Positions 1-11,384 of a stretch of DNA of 64,000 bases are shown one piece after another. Each line of letters begins with the position of its first letter. Position 1 is the stretch's first letter. The DNA comes from Voacanga thouarsii (taxonomy: Eukaryota > Streptophyta > Magnoliopsida > Gentianales > Apocynaceae), in NCBI GenBank assembly GCA_026120185.1, contig JANUWF010001052.1, forward strand, positions 558,001 through 622,000. The letters are read 5' to 3'. The notes beneath the pieces were generated by a model. That model was given only the letters and a program-made list of their open reading frames with translations. It searched no databases and was not told the origin of the DNA. The translations under genes and the position numbers were made by a program.

Positions 1-472
1 CATCATCACAGGAAAATGTGGGGATCCCAACCTTTGACTCGGTGGGGACAAAATAATTCCAGTCCTAATCTAAAGAGAACCCAGAGCTTGACAGACTAAT
101 CAGATTTAAAATTCTGAGCATAAAATTAAAAAATAAAATAAAAAATTTGTTAAAAAACAAAATACATTCACCGTTACAATTTCAATGCGGTTTACTCATC
201 AGATACTAAAGTATAAAAATAAACTCTAAAGAACTAAATTATATAAACCATAATAAATTATGAACAATAATATATATATATATATAGACACGCATACATT
301 GGATGTAGTTTAACATAATGCGATATCAGAAAGTATTTTTATCTCTCACCATGCATTCAAATTCATACAAGATCTGTATACTGTACAGAGCACCAAGTGT
401 ATCTCTATTGAAGCACAAAAATGGGAAAAATAAGGGAATTAGAAAACATTTGTTCTGAGAACTTCCCCTGGA
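1..472. other. non-coding flank
   Basis: No supportable gene. The stretch is AT-rich with a short TA microsatellite near 270-285. It lies 3' of the minus-strand bZIP pseudogene and could contain remains of its 3' UTR. Confidence 0.5.
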
Positions 473-1125
473 CTACTCTGCCTGAGGTGCCGAGGAGATC
501 AAAGTCCCCATAGAGTCTAGACCACAAGTTTCTGCATTTCCTGCATCATCTGCAGTAGTTTGGCAAGCAAGCATTTGCTTTCCATTGAACCATTTCTAGG
601 ATGGAAGCAGGGCAAGTCATCCTAACATCTGAGCTCCATCGGGCTACTGGAATATATAATCCGACAATCCCCTTCTTTCAAAGTAGTGTGGAATTACACT
701 GCTTTTGGAAAGGGAAACCCCCAATTCATTATCAAGTTTGCCCTTAAGATCAAGCAAAAGCCCTCAGCTTGTCTCTGTACTTTCTTCATCAATTGATAGT
801 TTACAAACCTCAGTTTCTTAACTTCTTCTAACTAGGCTGTGTGTGACTTTTTCTTCTCTCTGTATTTCCTTACAGCTTCTCTAAGATTTTGATGTTGAAT
901 CCTTACTATCACTTGGATTATCAATTTTCTCAAATGGGATAACTTGTGTGAGTATGTGCAGCATCGGGACCAGGTGGATTCCAAGTATCAGTGTGAGTGC
1001 AGGTTTGGGCATTTCTCAACAACTCATCAAGAAATGAATCCACTGATACTGATGTTTGAATATATTGCTAGATGAATCAGAATTTGGAAGAAAAACATGA
1101 TCTGAAATGAAATTTCAAGATCCAT
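473..1125 (-). pseudogene. group F bZIP (bZIP19/23/24-like) pseudogene
   Basis: Read on the minus strand from an ATG at 1125, pieces in different frames give the landmarks of a group F bZIP, the family that in Arabidopsis includes the zinc-deficiency regulators bZIP19 and bZIP23. In order these are: a DSFLDELL motif (about 1050-1030), a Cys/His-rich stretch CTHTDTWNPPGPDAAHTHT (about 1000-945), the basic region REAVRKYREKKKSHTA (about 880-835), a leucine-zipper piece KKLRFVNYQLMKK (about 820-782) and a PFQKQCN-type segment (about 712-690). The frame is broken at least near 1100, 945, 885, 725 and 610, and a TAG at 834-832 falls between basic region and zipper. A likely final stop is at 475-473. 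No introns are visible, so it may be a processed copy. It cannot make a protein. Identification rests on motif memory; the pseudogene call is firm. Confidence 0.8.
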
Positions 1126-1700
1126 CTGTTCTCAAAGAAATGAAATTGCAGAGCAGCCTCAAAACAATAATATTCATTTTGAAAGCTACATGGGATCAAA
1201 GAAAGCTATGATCTTTGCTAATTTCAGAAGGCAATTCAAAACAGGAACATCAAAGAAATATCTCGTAATCCACAACTGACTCAGTTGATATAACTCATTC
1301 AAGAATATGTGCAGAGCAGAGCGAGACAGAAGAATCCATATGATTTGCACGGAGCATGAATTCTCACCAAACCCACGAAATTGCCATAACTCCTGACAAA
1401 GAAAATAAACCTGATCAATCAAGAAAACAGAGCATCAAGTTCATCAGTTTCATCACCAAACGAAGCAACTTTATCTTAGAAATATTAATAAAATTTTTAG
1501 AATTTTGTATGAAAATTATAACATCATCTTTAGTATAATTTGTTCCCAATTCAAATTTTCGAGTCCTCCCCGAAATGGCCACGGTTTGTGCTATTTTTTG
1601 CAACGGATAAAGGTCATGGAGATTCTTGAATTTTCTTTTTAAAAATATAAGATAAAAATACTTTTTAAAAAGGTATAAATTTTTATAATAAATAGTTTAT
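1126..1700. other. non-coding spacer
   Basis: No gene seen. Short open frames on both strands have no recognisable content. Duplicated copy A begins somewhere near the end of this stretch. Confidence 0.4.
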
Positions 1701-3362
1701 GTAAATATTTTTACCTTTTTTAATTTTTTTTTCATGTTCTTAAAATTATTTTTACCCATGTCAGAGGGGCCTACATTCTACTGGGTCCATATAATTTATG
1801 ATTCAACAGAACAAGTTTGACACTAATTTCCCGAGTAGTCTCCCACATTTGGTATACGACTTTGACTGAAATTGGATTTTTATTGTCATCTACTTATTTT
1901 TCTACTTAGTAGATAAATTAGTCTACACTGGGCCGGCCTGTATTCTTATTTTATCATTTTTTAAAGACTTGTTTAAGAATGTATTAATATAATATAATCT
2001 TGCTTTAAATTGCATAAAATAATTAGTTTAATATTTTTATTTAAATTTGAATATTTATATTTCTATTTAAATTTAATTCAAAATAAGACATTCAAATTTA
2101 AATAAAAAATGTTTTTTTCTCTAAAAAAATTTAAGATTTATTTTATTATCTCTTTTAAATTTGTATTTTCAGCCTTTTTGAAATAGAAGTCGCTGCTATC
2201 TCGATCAATATTTATTGTTATGGTCTATTTCAAATGGTTGCTTTAGTAGAATACTTATTCAAAGCAACGACCGTCTCTCTAACTTCAAGTCATTGCAGGA
2301 GATACCAAAGTTGATCAAAACTTCCTTTCCCCTTTACGTATGTAATTATTTGTCACTTTAAACAGCTAACAGCAAAGAATATTTCGCCTTTCAAGGAAAA
2401 CTACATGAAAACGAAATTTGAACTGGTGTTTTTCACCCCTTCCAATTCATTTATTAAGGAAAAAATGGTCGTTTTCATTTTCTTTATTTCACTTTAGAAG
2501 AGAAGGATTAAGATTAAGAGTAAGATTTCATTAAACCATTATGAAAACAACATTAGTTTGGGCCTAATCATCATTAATAGCAGCAGTGGAAGAGAAATTA
2601 GAATTTTTAAGGTTTAAAATGACTAAAAAAAAAGATGGTTTTATTGGTTTTGGAAGAGGAATTTTGATAGGAATGTCATCATATAAAGTCGAAAATAGTT
2701 TTTTTCTTTTCTCTCGGAGTCAAACTGCTCGTGCATGTTTTCATGATGACCGTGACTTTATAATTAAGGACCATCTACATTAATTAGTAAGGTCGCTAAT
2801 TAGCTTCCACAAAATGTTTCAAACACGAAATGTTCTTTATGAGTGAGAAAAACATGGTAGCTGTGTAGAATGGAGTAATTAGTTCTACATATTGACTCAC
2901 GAGTTTGAATTGACACGATTATAGTGTTTAAATTAGATATTTATAAATCGTTTTTAATCTTTTAAACTTTTAGCGTTTTGTTCGAATTGTCTTGATGAAT
3001 TGCTATCTTGATTACAATTATAATTCAAACTAAATATTCTACATAACTAAAAAAACTTTATAGTTACATGCCTAAGAGGAGATTTGGGATTGCACATGTC
3101 ATGATTATAATTGAAAGAAGAGCTCATTTACAATTTAGAATAAATTACGTATAACATAAACTTTTAAAAATAACATTATTTTGAACACTATGCATATAAT
3201 TGTTATTAATATTTCAATGTATTTAAAATTGTAACACAACCCGTATGAAAATTCTGCTGCCCGGAGCCCCAAGAGGGATTGTTATCTGCAAATCAGTGGG
3301 GCAAACTTCTTATAGTTGGGCATGCATTAATTATCACCATCAGTTTTATTGATAAAACCCAT
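1700..3362 (+). repeat. segmental duplication copy A, upstream non-coding part
   Basis: This stretch matches about 12730-14870 by long blocks of similar sequence: the region around 1740-1930 with 12738-12950, around 2215-2345 with 13280-13435, around 2440-2830 with 13490-14190, and around 3255-3360 with 14550-14860. It corresponds to the upstream region of the intact WAT1-related gene, so it was once that gene's promoter side. Small open frames here (such as 2586-2783) are not preserved in copy B and are not taken as genes. Copy A lacks two segments present in B (about 13561-13888 and about 14597-14783). Confidence 0.8.
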
Positions 3363-3817
3363 TCCTTCTAATGATTCCCAGGATAGCGTGCAACATGAGT
3401 ACCATCATTATGATGATTGATGAGGCCTTTGAATTCGCTGCATGCATTTTCTTCTCTGTGTTTCTTATCGTGATCCTTTTGAATGTGAAATTGCAGGATT
3501 ACTGCGACCTTAAACGTTTACTATTTCGGCCTCAACTATGTTACTGCAACATTTGCTACAGCAATCACCAACACATTTCCGGCCATTACCTTCATCCTTG
3601 CAGTTTGCTTGAGGTACCAAAAGGAACGGCCAAAGTGGCGAATCCTCGAACAATAGATGAAATTGGCCCATCATTAATTTTGAGCATTTCAGGATTGAAA
3701 AGATATCAATACAACAAAATCATGGAATAGCTAAGGTGTTGGGTTCTGCAGTAGGGCTCTCTGGGGCTCTGATTTTCGCCTTTCTCAAAGGACCTGCAAT
3801 ATTTCCTGCCATGAAAT
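3363..3817 (+). pseudogene. WAT1-related transporter pseudogene, 5' part
   Basis: This is the duplicated copy A of the transporter gene at 15419-17379. An exon 3 equivalent (3497-3613) and the first 124 bases of exon 4 (3693-3816) are open and still carry good splice sites. They encode the same membrane segments as the intact gene (YYFGLNYVTATFATAITNT in exon 3). Exons 1 and 2 are absent: upstream DNA equivalent to 14860 is joined near 3362 to intron-2 DNA equivalent to 16088. Exon 4 stops where the copia LTR begins, at the position matching 16544 in the intact gene. The last 29 bases of recognisable exon 4 are beyond the retrotransposon at 11385-11413. It is non-functional. Confidence 0.9.
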
Positions 3818-4462
3818 TGTTGGATCGATAAATTAGTGGATATATTATTGACTTCAATAATTGCGATTAGACTAAGAGTGCAGTTACGTTCTTTTAGTGG
3901 AGTGGAACGTAATTAATAAATTATTTTTATTGACAAAATAATTTATTAGAGCTTACTCTAATTATATCCGGTCAGGTCCCTTCCGTGGCTCCTACTTATG
4001 GGAAAATAATAAATTATAATTTGTTTATAATTTATTAATGAAAATTGCAGGAAACCAAATATCGTATTTTAGATGGAATAAGATAAGTAGAAATAGTTGT
4101 ATTCAACTATACTTTTCTTATTCTATCAGGATTTGTATTATGAGATAAAGTCCAATATACATATTGTGATATAACTCTATTTCAGTGATACGTGAGAATC
4201 ATCGTTGTTATTCTCTGAGTTTTTCTCTCAATTTTTGTGTAAGTCCACCCTCAACAAAGAGAGAAACAAAATACGATTAGCAATTTTCTGGTCTAAGGAG
4301 ATTACATTGAAGAAGATTTGGGAGTCTGGAGCATTACCAGAAGGCCAAAGAATTCAAAATTGTATTGGTGAAGATGATATCTACAAAGGTATGATCCGTT
4401 TTCACGTATTCTCAAGATTTAATCTAGTTGACACATAAGCATGTCGATCCTATTAACTAACA
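3818..4462 (+). repeat. 5' LTR of copia element
   Basis: This 645-bp direct repeat begins TGTTGG and ends CTAACA. It is 25 bp longer than the 3' LTR because of one indel around 3930-3955. The LTR normally carries the promoter and poly(A) signals; no TATA box was assigned with confidence. Confidence 0.95.
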
Positions 4463-4464
4463 AT

Positions 4465-4476
4465 TGGTATCAGAGA
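4465..4476 (+). other. primer-binding site, initiator tRNA-Met type
   Basis: TGGTATCAGAGA lies two bases after the 5' LTR. It matches the 3' end of plant initiator tRNA-Met, the usual primer for copia reverse transcription, except perhaps at its last base. Confidence 0.9.
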
Positions 4477-5936
4477 CAGGTTTTGATATGTGTTTATGTG
4501 TTAAGATTAAATCTTTTATGCATATATATATAGTTGAGCGGTGTAGGAATAATGCATTTATGTTCATGGTGAATGATTTGACTAATTCTGTTCAAAATAA
4601 TTTTATGGTCATAGTTTTTGATTTGGTGAATATGTATAAGTATTATCGAGTCTTGTAACAAAAGTGGTAGATTACGTCTCTATGTTTCCCTTTTGATTTA
4701 TTTTATTTTTATGTTATTAAAAAAAATTGTAATGTACTGGAGCTCGGCGAAGAACAGCAAAAAGGAATGTGATTGGACGAAGAAGTCGGCGGACAAGAAG
4801 AATCTGGCGGACGAATTGCAATCCAGCAATTCGTGAATAATTTGGTGAACAGTGGGCTGCGCATGGACAGTGGGCTGTCCGGCCCAAATCTGTGGCAGAT
4901 TGGGCTGCGCACAGTGGGCTGCATGGTGGACAGTGGGGTGTCCGGGCTGCGCATGGACAGGGCCACTCCCTTTGAAAAAAAAATAAGGAGAGAAAGTGTT
5001 TGAGGTAGGATTTGATCCCAAGACCTCAAACTTGAAAGTGTAGCAACCAACCACTGCACCAACAACAGCCTTGTGACATGAAATTGCGCCATTTAATTGA
5101 TATTGCAGAAGATTGAAGAATTAGTTATATTGTTAGCTAATTATTATTTTCAATTGTAATTTTGCAATTTTATTTGTGAGTCTAGGTTGGCCATAAAATT
5201 ATTTTTATTTTATAGTTTTTACTATTTAATTTTGATTGAATTATGTATCATTCATGTTAACATGCCATATAGTTTGCATTTTAAGTGTGAAATGGTTAAT
5301 TTTAATTAACTTTTGGCCTCCCCTATTAGCCCATTAGTAAAATTAACGTTTGTTTCGTGTCATTTTAAATGGTCTCCCTATAGGAAGGCTACATTTTATT
5401 GGTTACTAGATTGGGCATCAAAATTTTAATTATTTTTTTTAAAGTTTAATTCATTCATAATTACCTTATAGGTGATGTGATTGGATTGGAAACTTTATAA
5501 AATAAAATAAAATTTGAATATAGGGGTTACACTTAAATCAATGATATTATAAGGACTTCCTATAGAATATCCAAATAATGTCTATGATGGCCAAAATATT
5601 AATAACACTAAAATTAATATTGCGTTTAGATGCAAGATATATTAATTTTGGTGGGATGATCCAGGCCTAACTATAAGTTATATTGTTATCTCCTATAGAG
5701 GTGAATATTATTTTGGGGTTTTAGGTTGTGGATTTTGACCTAACTATAAGTTACATTATTATCTCCTATAGAGGTACGTGTTACTGTAGAGTTTTAGGTT
5801 GTCATATTTTGATAGTAGTTTCTATTACTACTTAAAATATTATCATATTGATCATGCATCATACCATTTTATATTAATCATGCATCATGATGTGATAAAT
5901 GGCTCATATGTTTTTATTTTATTTAATTTCAGAAAA
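4477..5936 (+). other. copia untranslated leader
   Basis: This 1.46 kb leader lies between the primer site and gag. It contains a GC-rich patch (about 4840-4975) with repeated GTGGGCTG and GCGCATGGACAG motifs, and an imperfect tandem duplication of about 70-85 bp (about 5668-5815). The minus-strand open frames at 4698-5092 are shadows of the GC-rich patch and show no known domain. Confidence 0.7.
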
Positions 5937-6500
5937 ATGACTTCCAACACTTTATCCCAAATTTTAACAAAGAACCAACTGGTTGGAGAAAATTTTATTG
6001 ATTAGAAAAGGAACCTCATAATTGTACTTACTGCTGAGAAACTCAAATATGTGCTAACTGAACCGTGTCTTGCTAAGCCTACTGAATAGTCCACGTGCGA
6101 ACAAAATGAGGCTTATGATAAGTGGTTGAGTTCCGATAAGATGGCTCGCTGCTACATTTTGGGATCTATCTCAAATGTGTTGCAGCAGAAACATGAGAAT
6201 CCTCCAGCAAATGTTTGAGCACAAAGGACATCAGGCCCGTCAAGCAGCAATGATGCCCATAATGAATATGCGCATGAAACCTGGAACGCCCGTGAGAGAT
6301 CATATGTTAGAATTGATCGCTCAGTTTAACGTGGCAGAGGTCTTAGGGGCTGAAATTAAGCATGAGACTCAGGTTGACATGGCTCTAGAAACTCTTCCAG
6401 AGATGTTTTCATAGTTCAAAGTTAATTATAACATGAACAAGATGGAGATGTCTCTTACAGAGTTAATGAAGGAGCTTGAGAGCGCCGAGGCAACCCTAAA
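5937..6500 (+). pseudogene. copia gag, broken
   Basis: The gag frame starts at ATG 5937 (MTSNTLSQILTKNQL...) and stops after 22 codons at TAG 6003-6005, where family knowledge predicts a Trp. Coding-like sequence continues through a second TAG near 6087, a break near 6217, then an open stretch to TAG 6412-6414, and on into the long frame from 6433. This is the copia-type gag capsid region (NYNMNKM, LTELMKEL). No full-length Gag can be made. Confidence 0.9.
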
Positions 6501-8478
6501 AGTGGGAAGTGGCAACGCTCTTATTCTATCTCATGCTGGATCTTCCTCTTCCAAGCCTAAGGGCAAAGGAGGAAATAAGAGGAAGCAGAATAATAAAAAA
6601 GGGCCTAAGCAGCAGGTTAAGAAAGCAAGAGTGGATGAAAAGCCTAAAGGCAAATGTTTCCACTGCAAGCAGAAGGGACATTGGAAGTCACAGTGCCCAA
6701 ATTACTTAGTTAAACGCAAGCAAGGTACTGGTGAGTTATCCTACATTGAAACTTGTTTAGTGGTTGATTCTACAAATACTTGGATAGTAGATTCTAGAGC
6801 CACTAACTATGTTTGCAATTCATTGCAGGGGTTTCAAGTAACCAGACATCTCAATGAAGGAGAGCATACTCTAAGGGTTGGTACAGGATCAGTGATATCT
6901 GCAAGAGCTGTTGGAGATGTTTATCTTTATTTTGATAATAAACATTTGGTTTTGAAAGATTGTTATTATGTTCCCGACATTTATCGAAATTTGATTTCGG
7001 TTTCTTTGTTATTCAAACAAAAATATTCTATTAAATTTTATAAATTTTCAGTAGAGATATTTTTGAATAACTCTTTGATATGTCGTGGAAATTTAAATAA
7101 TGATCTGTATGTTTTGAAACCTACCAACAGTTCATTATTTCATACTGAAACTAATAAACGCATTAAGTTATCTCCTACTAATGAGACTCTCCTATGGCAT
7201 CTTAGACTTGGTCACATTAATCTAAATAGGATTCAAAGACTTGTAAAAGAAGGTCCTTTAAGTGACTTAAAGGTGGAACCTCTTCAAGTTTGTGAATCTT
7301 GTTTAGAAGGTAAAATGACCAAAAGATCATTTCCTTCCAAAGGAAATAGAGTAAAGAAAGTCTTAGAATTAGTGCACTCTGATGTATGTGGACCAATTAG
7401 TATCCAAGCTAGAGGTGGGTATGAGTATTTCATTACTTTTACGGATGATTACTCAAGATATGGATATGTTTACCTAATGACTCATAAGTCTGATGCCTTG
7501 GAAAAATTCAAAGAATTTAAGGCTGAGACTGAAAAGCAGTTAGGAAAGAACATTAAGACACTTCGATCAGATCGAGGTGGAGAATATCTATCCCATAACT
7601 TTAGATCTTACTTATTAGAAAATGGAATTTTATCTCAACTAGGTGCACCTGGCACTCCTCAACAAAATGGAGTGGCAAAAAGGAGAAACGTGACCTTGTT
7701 AGACATGGTCAGAACAATGCTAGGCTTCTCTACACTCAGTACATCCTTTTGGGGGTATGCTATACAAATTGCGACATACATTTTGAATATGGTTCCATCA
7801 AAATCTGTCCCTAAGACTCCATTGGAATTGTGGAATGGGCGGAAGCCTAATTTGACACACATCCGGATTTGGGATTGTCCTGCATATGTGCTAAAGGGAA
7901 AGATGGATAAAATGGAATCACGATCAAATTTATGTCTATTTGTTGGATATCCAAGAGGAACAAGGGGATACTACTTCTATAGTCCTCAAGATAAGAAAAT
8001 ATTTGTAAGCACAAATGCAATTTTCTTAGAGGACAAGTACGTAGAAGAACGAAGATCTAAGAGTAGGGTTATTTTGGAAGAAACCAAGGGAGATAATCCA
8101 AAGCAAATGGTTACTGAGACCCAAGATTCACGTGGAGGATTCGTATCTATGCCACTTAACATGCCAGATTCCAGTGGGAGAGAAATAGATGTTACACCTT
8201 CTATACCCATTGGCTCTTCAGGACATAGAGTGGAAGAATCTCCTGCCCCTGTTCAAAATCCAGTTGTTGAGGAATCAGCAGATCTAATTCCAGTCAACGA
8301 GGATGAGGAAAGTCCAATCGTCCAGGAACCTCCACAGCTTAGACGTAGTGGGAGAGTCATTCGACGTCTCTCTAGATACTTACTCTATGGAGAAGCTTTT
8401 CAAGCAGTCTCTTTTGAGGAAGAAGAGGATCCCGTTACGTATAAAGAAGCTGTACAGGACGTAGACGCAAACCATTAG
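6433..8478 (+). pseudogene. copia gag end, protease and integrase
   Basis: This 681-codon open stretch contains, in order: the end of Gag with a zinc knuckle CFHCKQKGHWKSQC (6655-6696), the protease active-site region at 6790-6798 where the usual Asp-Ser-Gly reads Asp-Ser-Arg, the His/Cys zinc domain of integrase (HLRLGHINLNRI...CESCLEGK, about 7198-7320), and the integrase core with its two Asp residues (HSDVCG near 7378, SDRGGEY near 7567). The third catalytic position, normally Glu, is Lys (AAA at 7678-7680). The frame ends in TAG 8476-8478, where a Trp is expected, and coding resumes right after it. The enzyme products would be inactive even without the stops. Confidence 0.93.
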
Positions 8479-9267
8479 AAGAGCGCAATGGATTCAGAAA
8501 TGAAATCCATGTACACTAACTTCGTCTGGGATCTTGTGGACCTGCCTAATGGGGTAAAACCTATTGGATGCAAATGGGTCTACAAAAGAAAGAGAGGAGT
8601 AGACGGGAAAGTGGAAACTTTCAAAGCTAGATTGGTTGCTAAGGGTTATACCCAACGAGAAGGTATTGACTATGAAGAAACCTTCTCGCCTGTGGCCATA
8701 CTAAAGTCTATAAGAATCCTCTTATCCATTGCAGCTCACTTCGATTATGAAGTATGGCAAATGGATGTCAAGACAGCTTTCCTTAATGGAAATCTTGACG
8801 AATGTATCTACATGGTACAACCAGATGGTTTTATCCAAGAAGGTCAAGAACAAAAAGTTTGTAAGCTGAATATGTCCATATATGGGCTTAAACAAGCGTT
8901 TAGATATTGGAATATCAGGTTTGATCAAGCAATTAAAACTTATGGTTTTGATCAACATCCTGATGAATCTTGTGTCTATAAGAGAATTATAGATGGTAAG
9001 GTGATTTTTCTCATACTGTATGTTGATGACATCATTCTCATTGGAAATGATGTAAGAACATTAACATTGGTGAAAAGTTGGTTGGGTAAACAGTTTGATA
9101 TGAAGGACTTGGGAGAAGCAAGATATGTTCTGGGCATTCAGATCCTTTGGGATAGAAAGAACAAACAGATAGCTTTATCCCAAGCTTCATATATTGACAA
9201 AATACTGACGAGATTTTCTATGCAAAATTCCAAGAAAGGTCAATTGCCTTTCAGACGTGGAATTTAG
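8479..9267 (+). pseudogene. copia reverse transcriptase segment
   Basis: This continues the same frame after the TAG at 8476. The RVT_2-type reverse transcriptase shows GCKWVYK, KARLVAKGYTQ, the QMDVKTAFLNG motif and the catalytic YVDD at 9019-9030, all intact. The frame then stops at TAG 9265-9267 and goes on in frame into the RNase H part. Only a truncated protein could be made. Confidence 0.93.
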
Positions 9268-10005
9268 TTATCTCAGAAGCATAGTCCTAAAACTCCTAAC
9301 GAAGTTGAATACATGAAACGAGTTCCTTATGCATCAGCTATAGGAAGTTTCATGTATGCTATGCTTTGTACTCGTCCAGATATTTGTCATGCTGTTGGGA
9401 TGGTCAGTAGATATCAGTCAAACCCAGGACCGAAACACTGGACAGCAGTTAAGCATATATTCAAGTATCTTCGCAGAACTCGAGGATATATGCTAGTTTA
9501 CTCAGCTCCAGAATTGGTACCTATAGGTTACACTGATTCTGATTTTCAAGCTAATAGAGATCTTCGCAAGTCCACCTCAGGCTCTGTTTTCACCTTAGGT
9601 GGTGATGCAGTTGTGTGGAGAAGTATCAGATAATCTTGTATTACTGACTCTACAATGGAAGCTGAATATGTGGCAGCTTGTGAAGCAGCTAAAGAGGTAG
9701 TATGGTTGAAGAAGTTCTTAATAGAACCTGAAGGGGTTCCTTCTGCATCTCAAGCCATTAGTTTGTACTATGACAACAGTGGTGCAGTGGCAAATGCAAA
9801 AGAACCACGCAACCATCAGCGTGGTAAACACATTGAACGTAAATATCACCTACTCAGGGAGATTGTTCAACGTGGAGATGTAGAAGTGTGCAAGATTTCT
9901 TCTGCTGAAAATCTTGCTGATCCTTTTACTAAAAGTTTACTTGTAAATGTTTTTGGAAGTCATATAGAAAGTATGGGTATTTCTGACATGTCCCATTTAC
10001 TCTAG
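9268..10005 (+). pseudogene. copia RNase H segment
   Basis: Two open stretches (to 9633 and from 9634) encode the end of reverse transcriptase and RNase H (PYASAIGSFMYAM, TRPDI, YTDSDF, STMEAEYVAACEAAKE, ending at 10005). A TAA at 9631-9633 splits them at a place where Gln is expected. The downstream stop at 10003-10005 is the natural end of Pol. Confidence 0.9.
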
Positions 10006-10764
10006 GACAAAATGGGAGAATTTTTGTTAGATATGCCCATCGAGTAAATACAATGTTTGTATTTTTTGAAATTAAATAAAGTATATCTTTATATATTTAT
10101 ATGTATGAATTTTTTATGAGCCTGTTTTGCCCACAAATTATTTAGATATTATAAATCAAGTGTTTACTTGTTAAATATAGAAAGACTTGATTTATAATTT
10201 AATTCAAAATAAATTATCCGCGATCTAAAATAAATTTGGGCAATTTATTTTGGAAGATCGTCTTAATTTTATTGAAGTTTGTCTTTGACTTTGGTAATAA
10301 AATTAAGGATATATTTTGATATATTGGATGTACCATCAATATTTATTTGTGAAATAGACCATACAAATAAAATATTAAAAGATTGTCGTACATAATACCT
10401 TAATCCTGAGCAAATAATTATTTATATTTACTAACTTGAAGTTCTTTGAGTTGCCACAGAGTGAGATTAATTTAATAATCAATATCTCGGCATCTTGGGA
10501 ATTAAAGTGAAATAAATATGAAATAATTGTTATGCAATATGGAATCTGTCACCTTTAATAGGCAAGATCATTTCCTCATGAGTTCTTCTAAGGGACAGTT
10601 AAATCTGAGCTCAGTAATTTAATAGTGTCTATTGAATTCAATTTGTAAGTGTGACGTGGTCACATGGTACTGTCAAATTGAAGATGAGAATTGAGGATTT
10701 GAATGAGGGGCACTGTGGTCATATTGCCTCATTCAAAGTATTATATTGATCGACGAGGGTAATT
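10006..10764 (+). other. copia 3' non-coding region
   Basis: 759 bp lie between the pol stop and the 3' LTR, with no gene. A purine run ACAAAATGGGAGAA (10009-10022) followed by TTTTTGTTAG looks like a polypurine tract next to an LTR start, but the real 3' LTR begins 740 bp later after a weak purine stretch (GACGAGGG, about 10752-10759). Confidence 0.6.
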
Positions 10765-11384
10765 TGTTGGATCGATCAATTAGTGGATATAATTATCGAC
10801 TCCAGTACTTGCGATTAGACTAAGAGTACAGTTACGTTCTTTTAGTGGAGTGGAATGTAATTAATAAATTATTTTTACTCTAATTGTATCCGGTTAGGTT
10901 CTTTCAGTGGCTCCTACTTATGAGAAAATAATAAATTATAATTTGTTTATAATTTATTAATAAAAATTGCAGGAAACCAAATATCGTATTTTAGATGGAA
11001 TATGATAAGTGGAAATAATTGTATTTAACTATACTTTTCTTATTCTATCAGGATTTATATTATGAGATAGAGTCCAATATACATATTGGGATATAACTCT
11101 ATTTCAGTGATACGTGAGAATCATCGTTGTTATTCTCTGAGTTTTTCTCTCAATTTTTGTGTGAGTCCACCCTCAACAAAGAGAGAAACAAAATACGATT
11201 AGCAATTTTCTGGTCTAAGGAGATTACATTGAAGAAGACTTGGGGGTTTGGAGCATTACCAGAAGGCCAAATAATTCAAAATCGTATTGGTAAAGATGAT
11301 ATCTACAAATGTATGATCCGTTTTCACGTATTTTCGAGATTTAATCTAGTTGACACGTAAGCATGTCGATCCTATTAACTAACA
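10765..11384 (+). repeat. 3' LTR of copia element
   Basis: 620 bp, beginning TGTTGG and ending CTAACA, matching 3818-4462. It lacks 25 bp present in the 5' LTR. Differences are scattered and mostly transitions. Confidence 0.95.

Larger units (their letters stand above)
3818..11384 (+). mobile_element. Ty1/copia LTR retrotransposon, degenerate
   Basis: A complete 7.57 kb element has two LTRs that start TGTTGG and end CTAACA, a primer-binding site matching initiator tRNA-Met, and gag-protease-integrase-reverse transcriptase-RNase H in copia order. The flanks are GAAAT (5') and GAAAG (3'), a 5-bp target duplication with one mismatch; the uninterrupted site survives in the intact gene at 16540-16550 and reads GAAAG. 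The element lies within exon 4 of the WAT1 pseudogene. All major reading frames are interrupted by stops, so it cannot move by itself. By eye the LTRs differ at about 34 of 620 aligned sites plus one 25-bp indel. I did not assign it to a named copia lineage. Confidence 0.95.

Noticed and set aside
4698..5092. Two overlapping minus-strand frames of 118 and 127 codons in the copia leader
   Set aside because: They follow from the GC-rich motif cluster, have low-complexity content, and no domain or conserved start.
10013..10035. Alternative start of the 3' LTR at TGTTAGATATG
   Set aside because: No matching sequence exists at the 5' end; the LTR pair 3818-4462 and 10765-11384 matches with the same termini.
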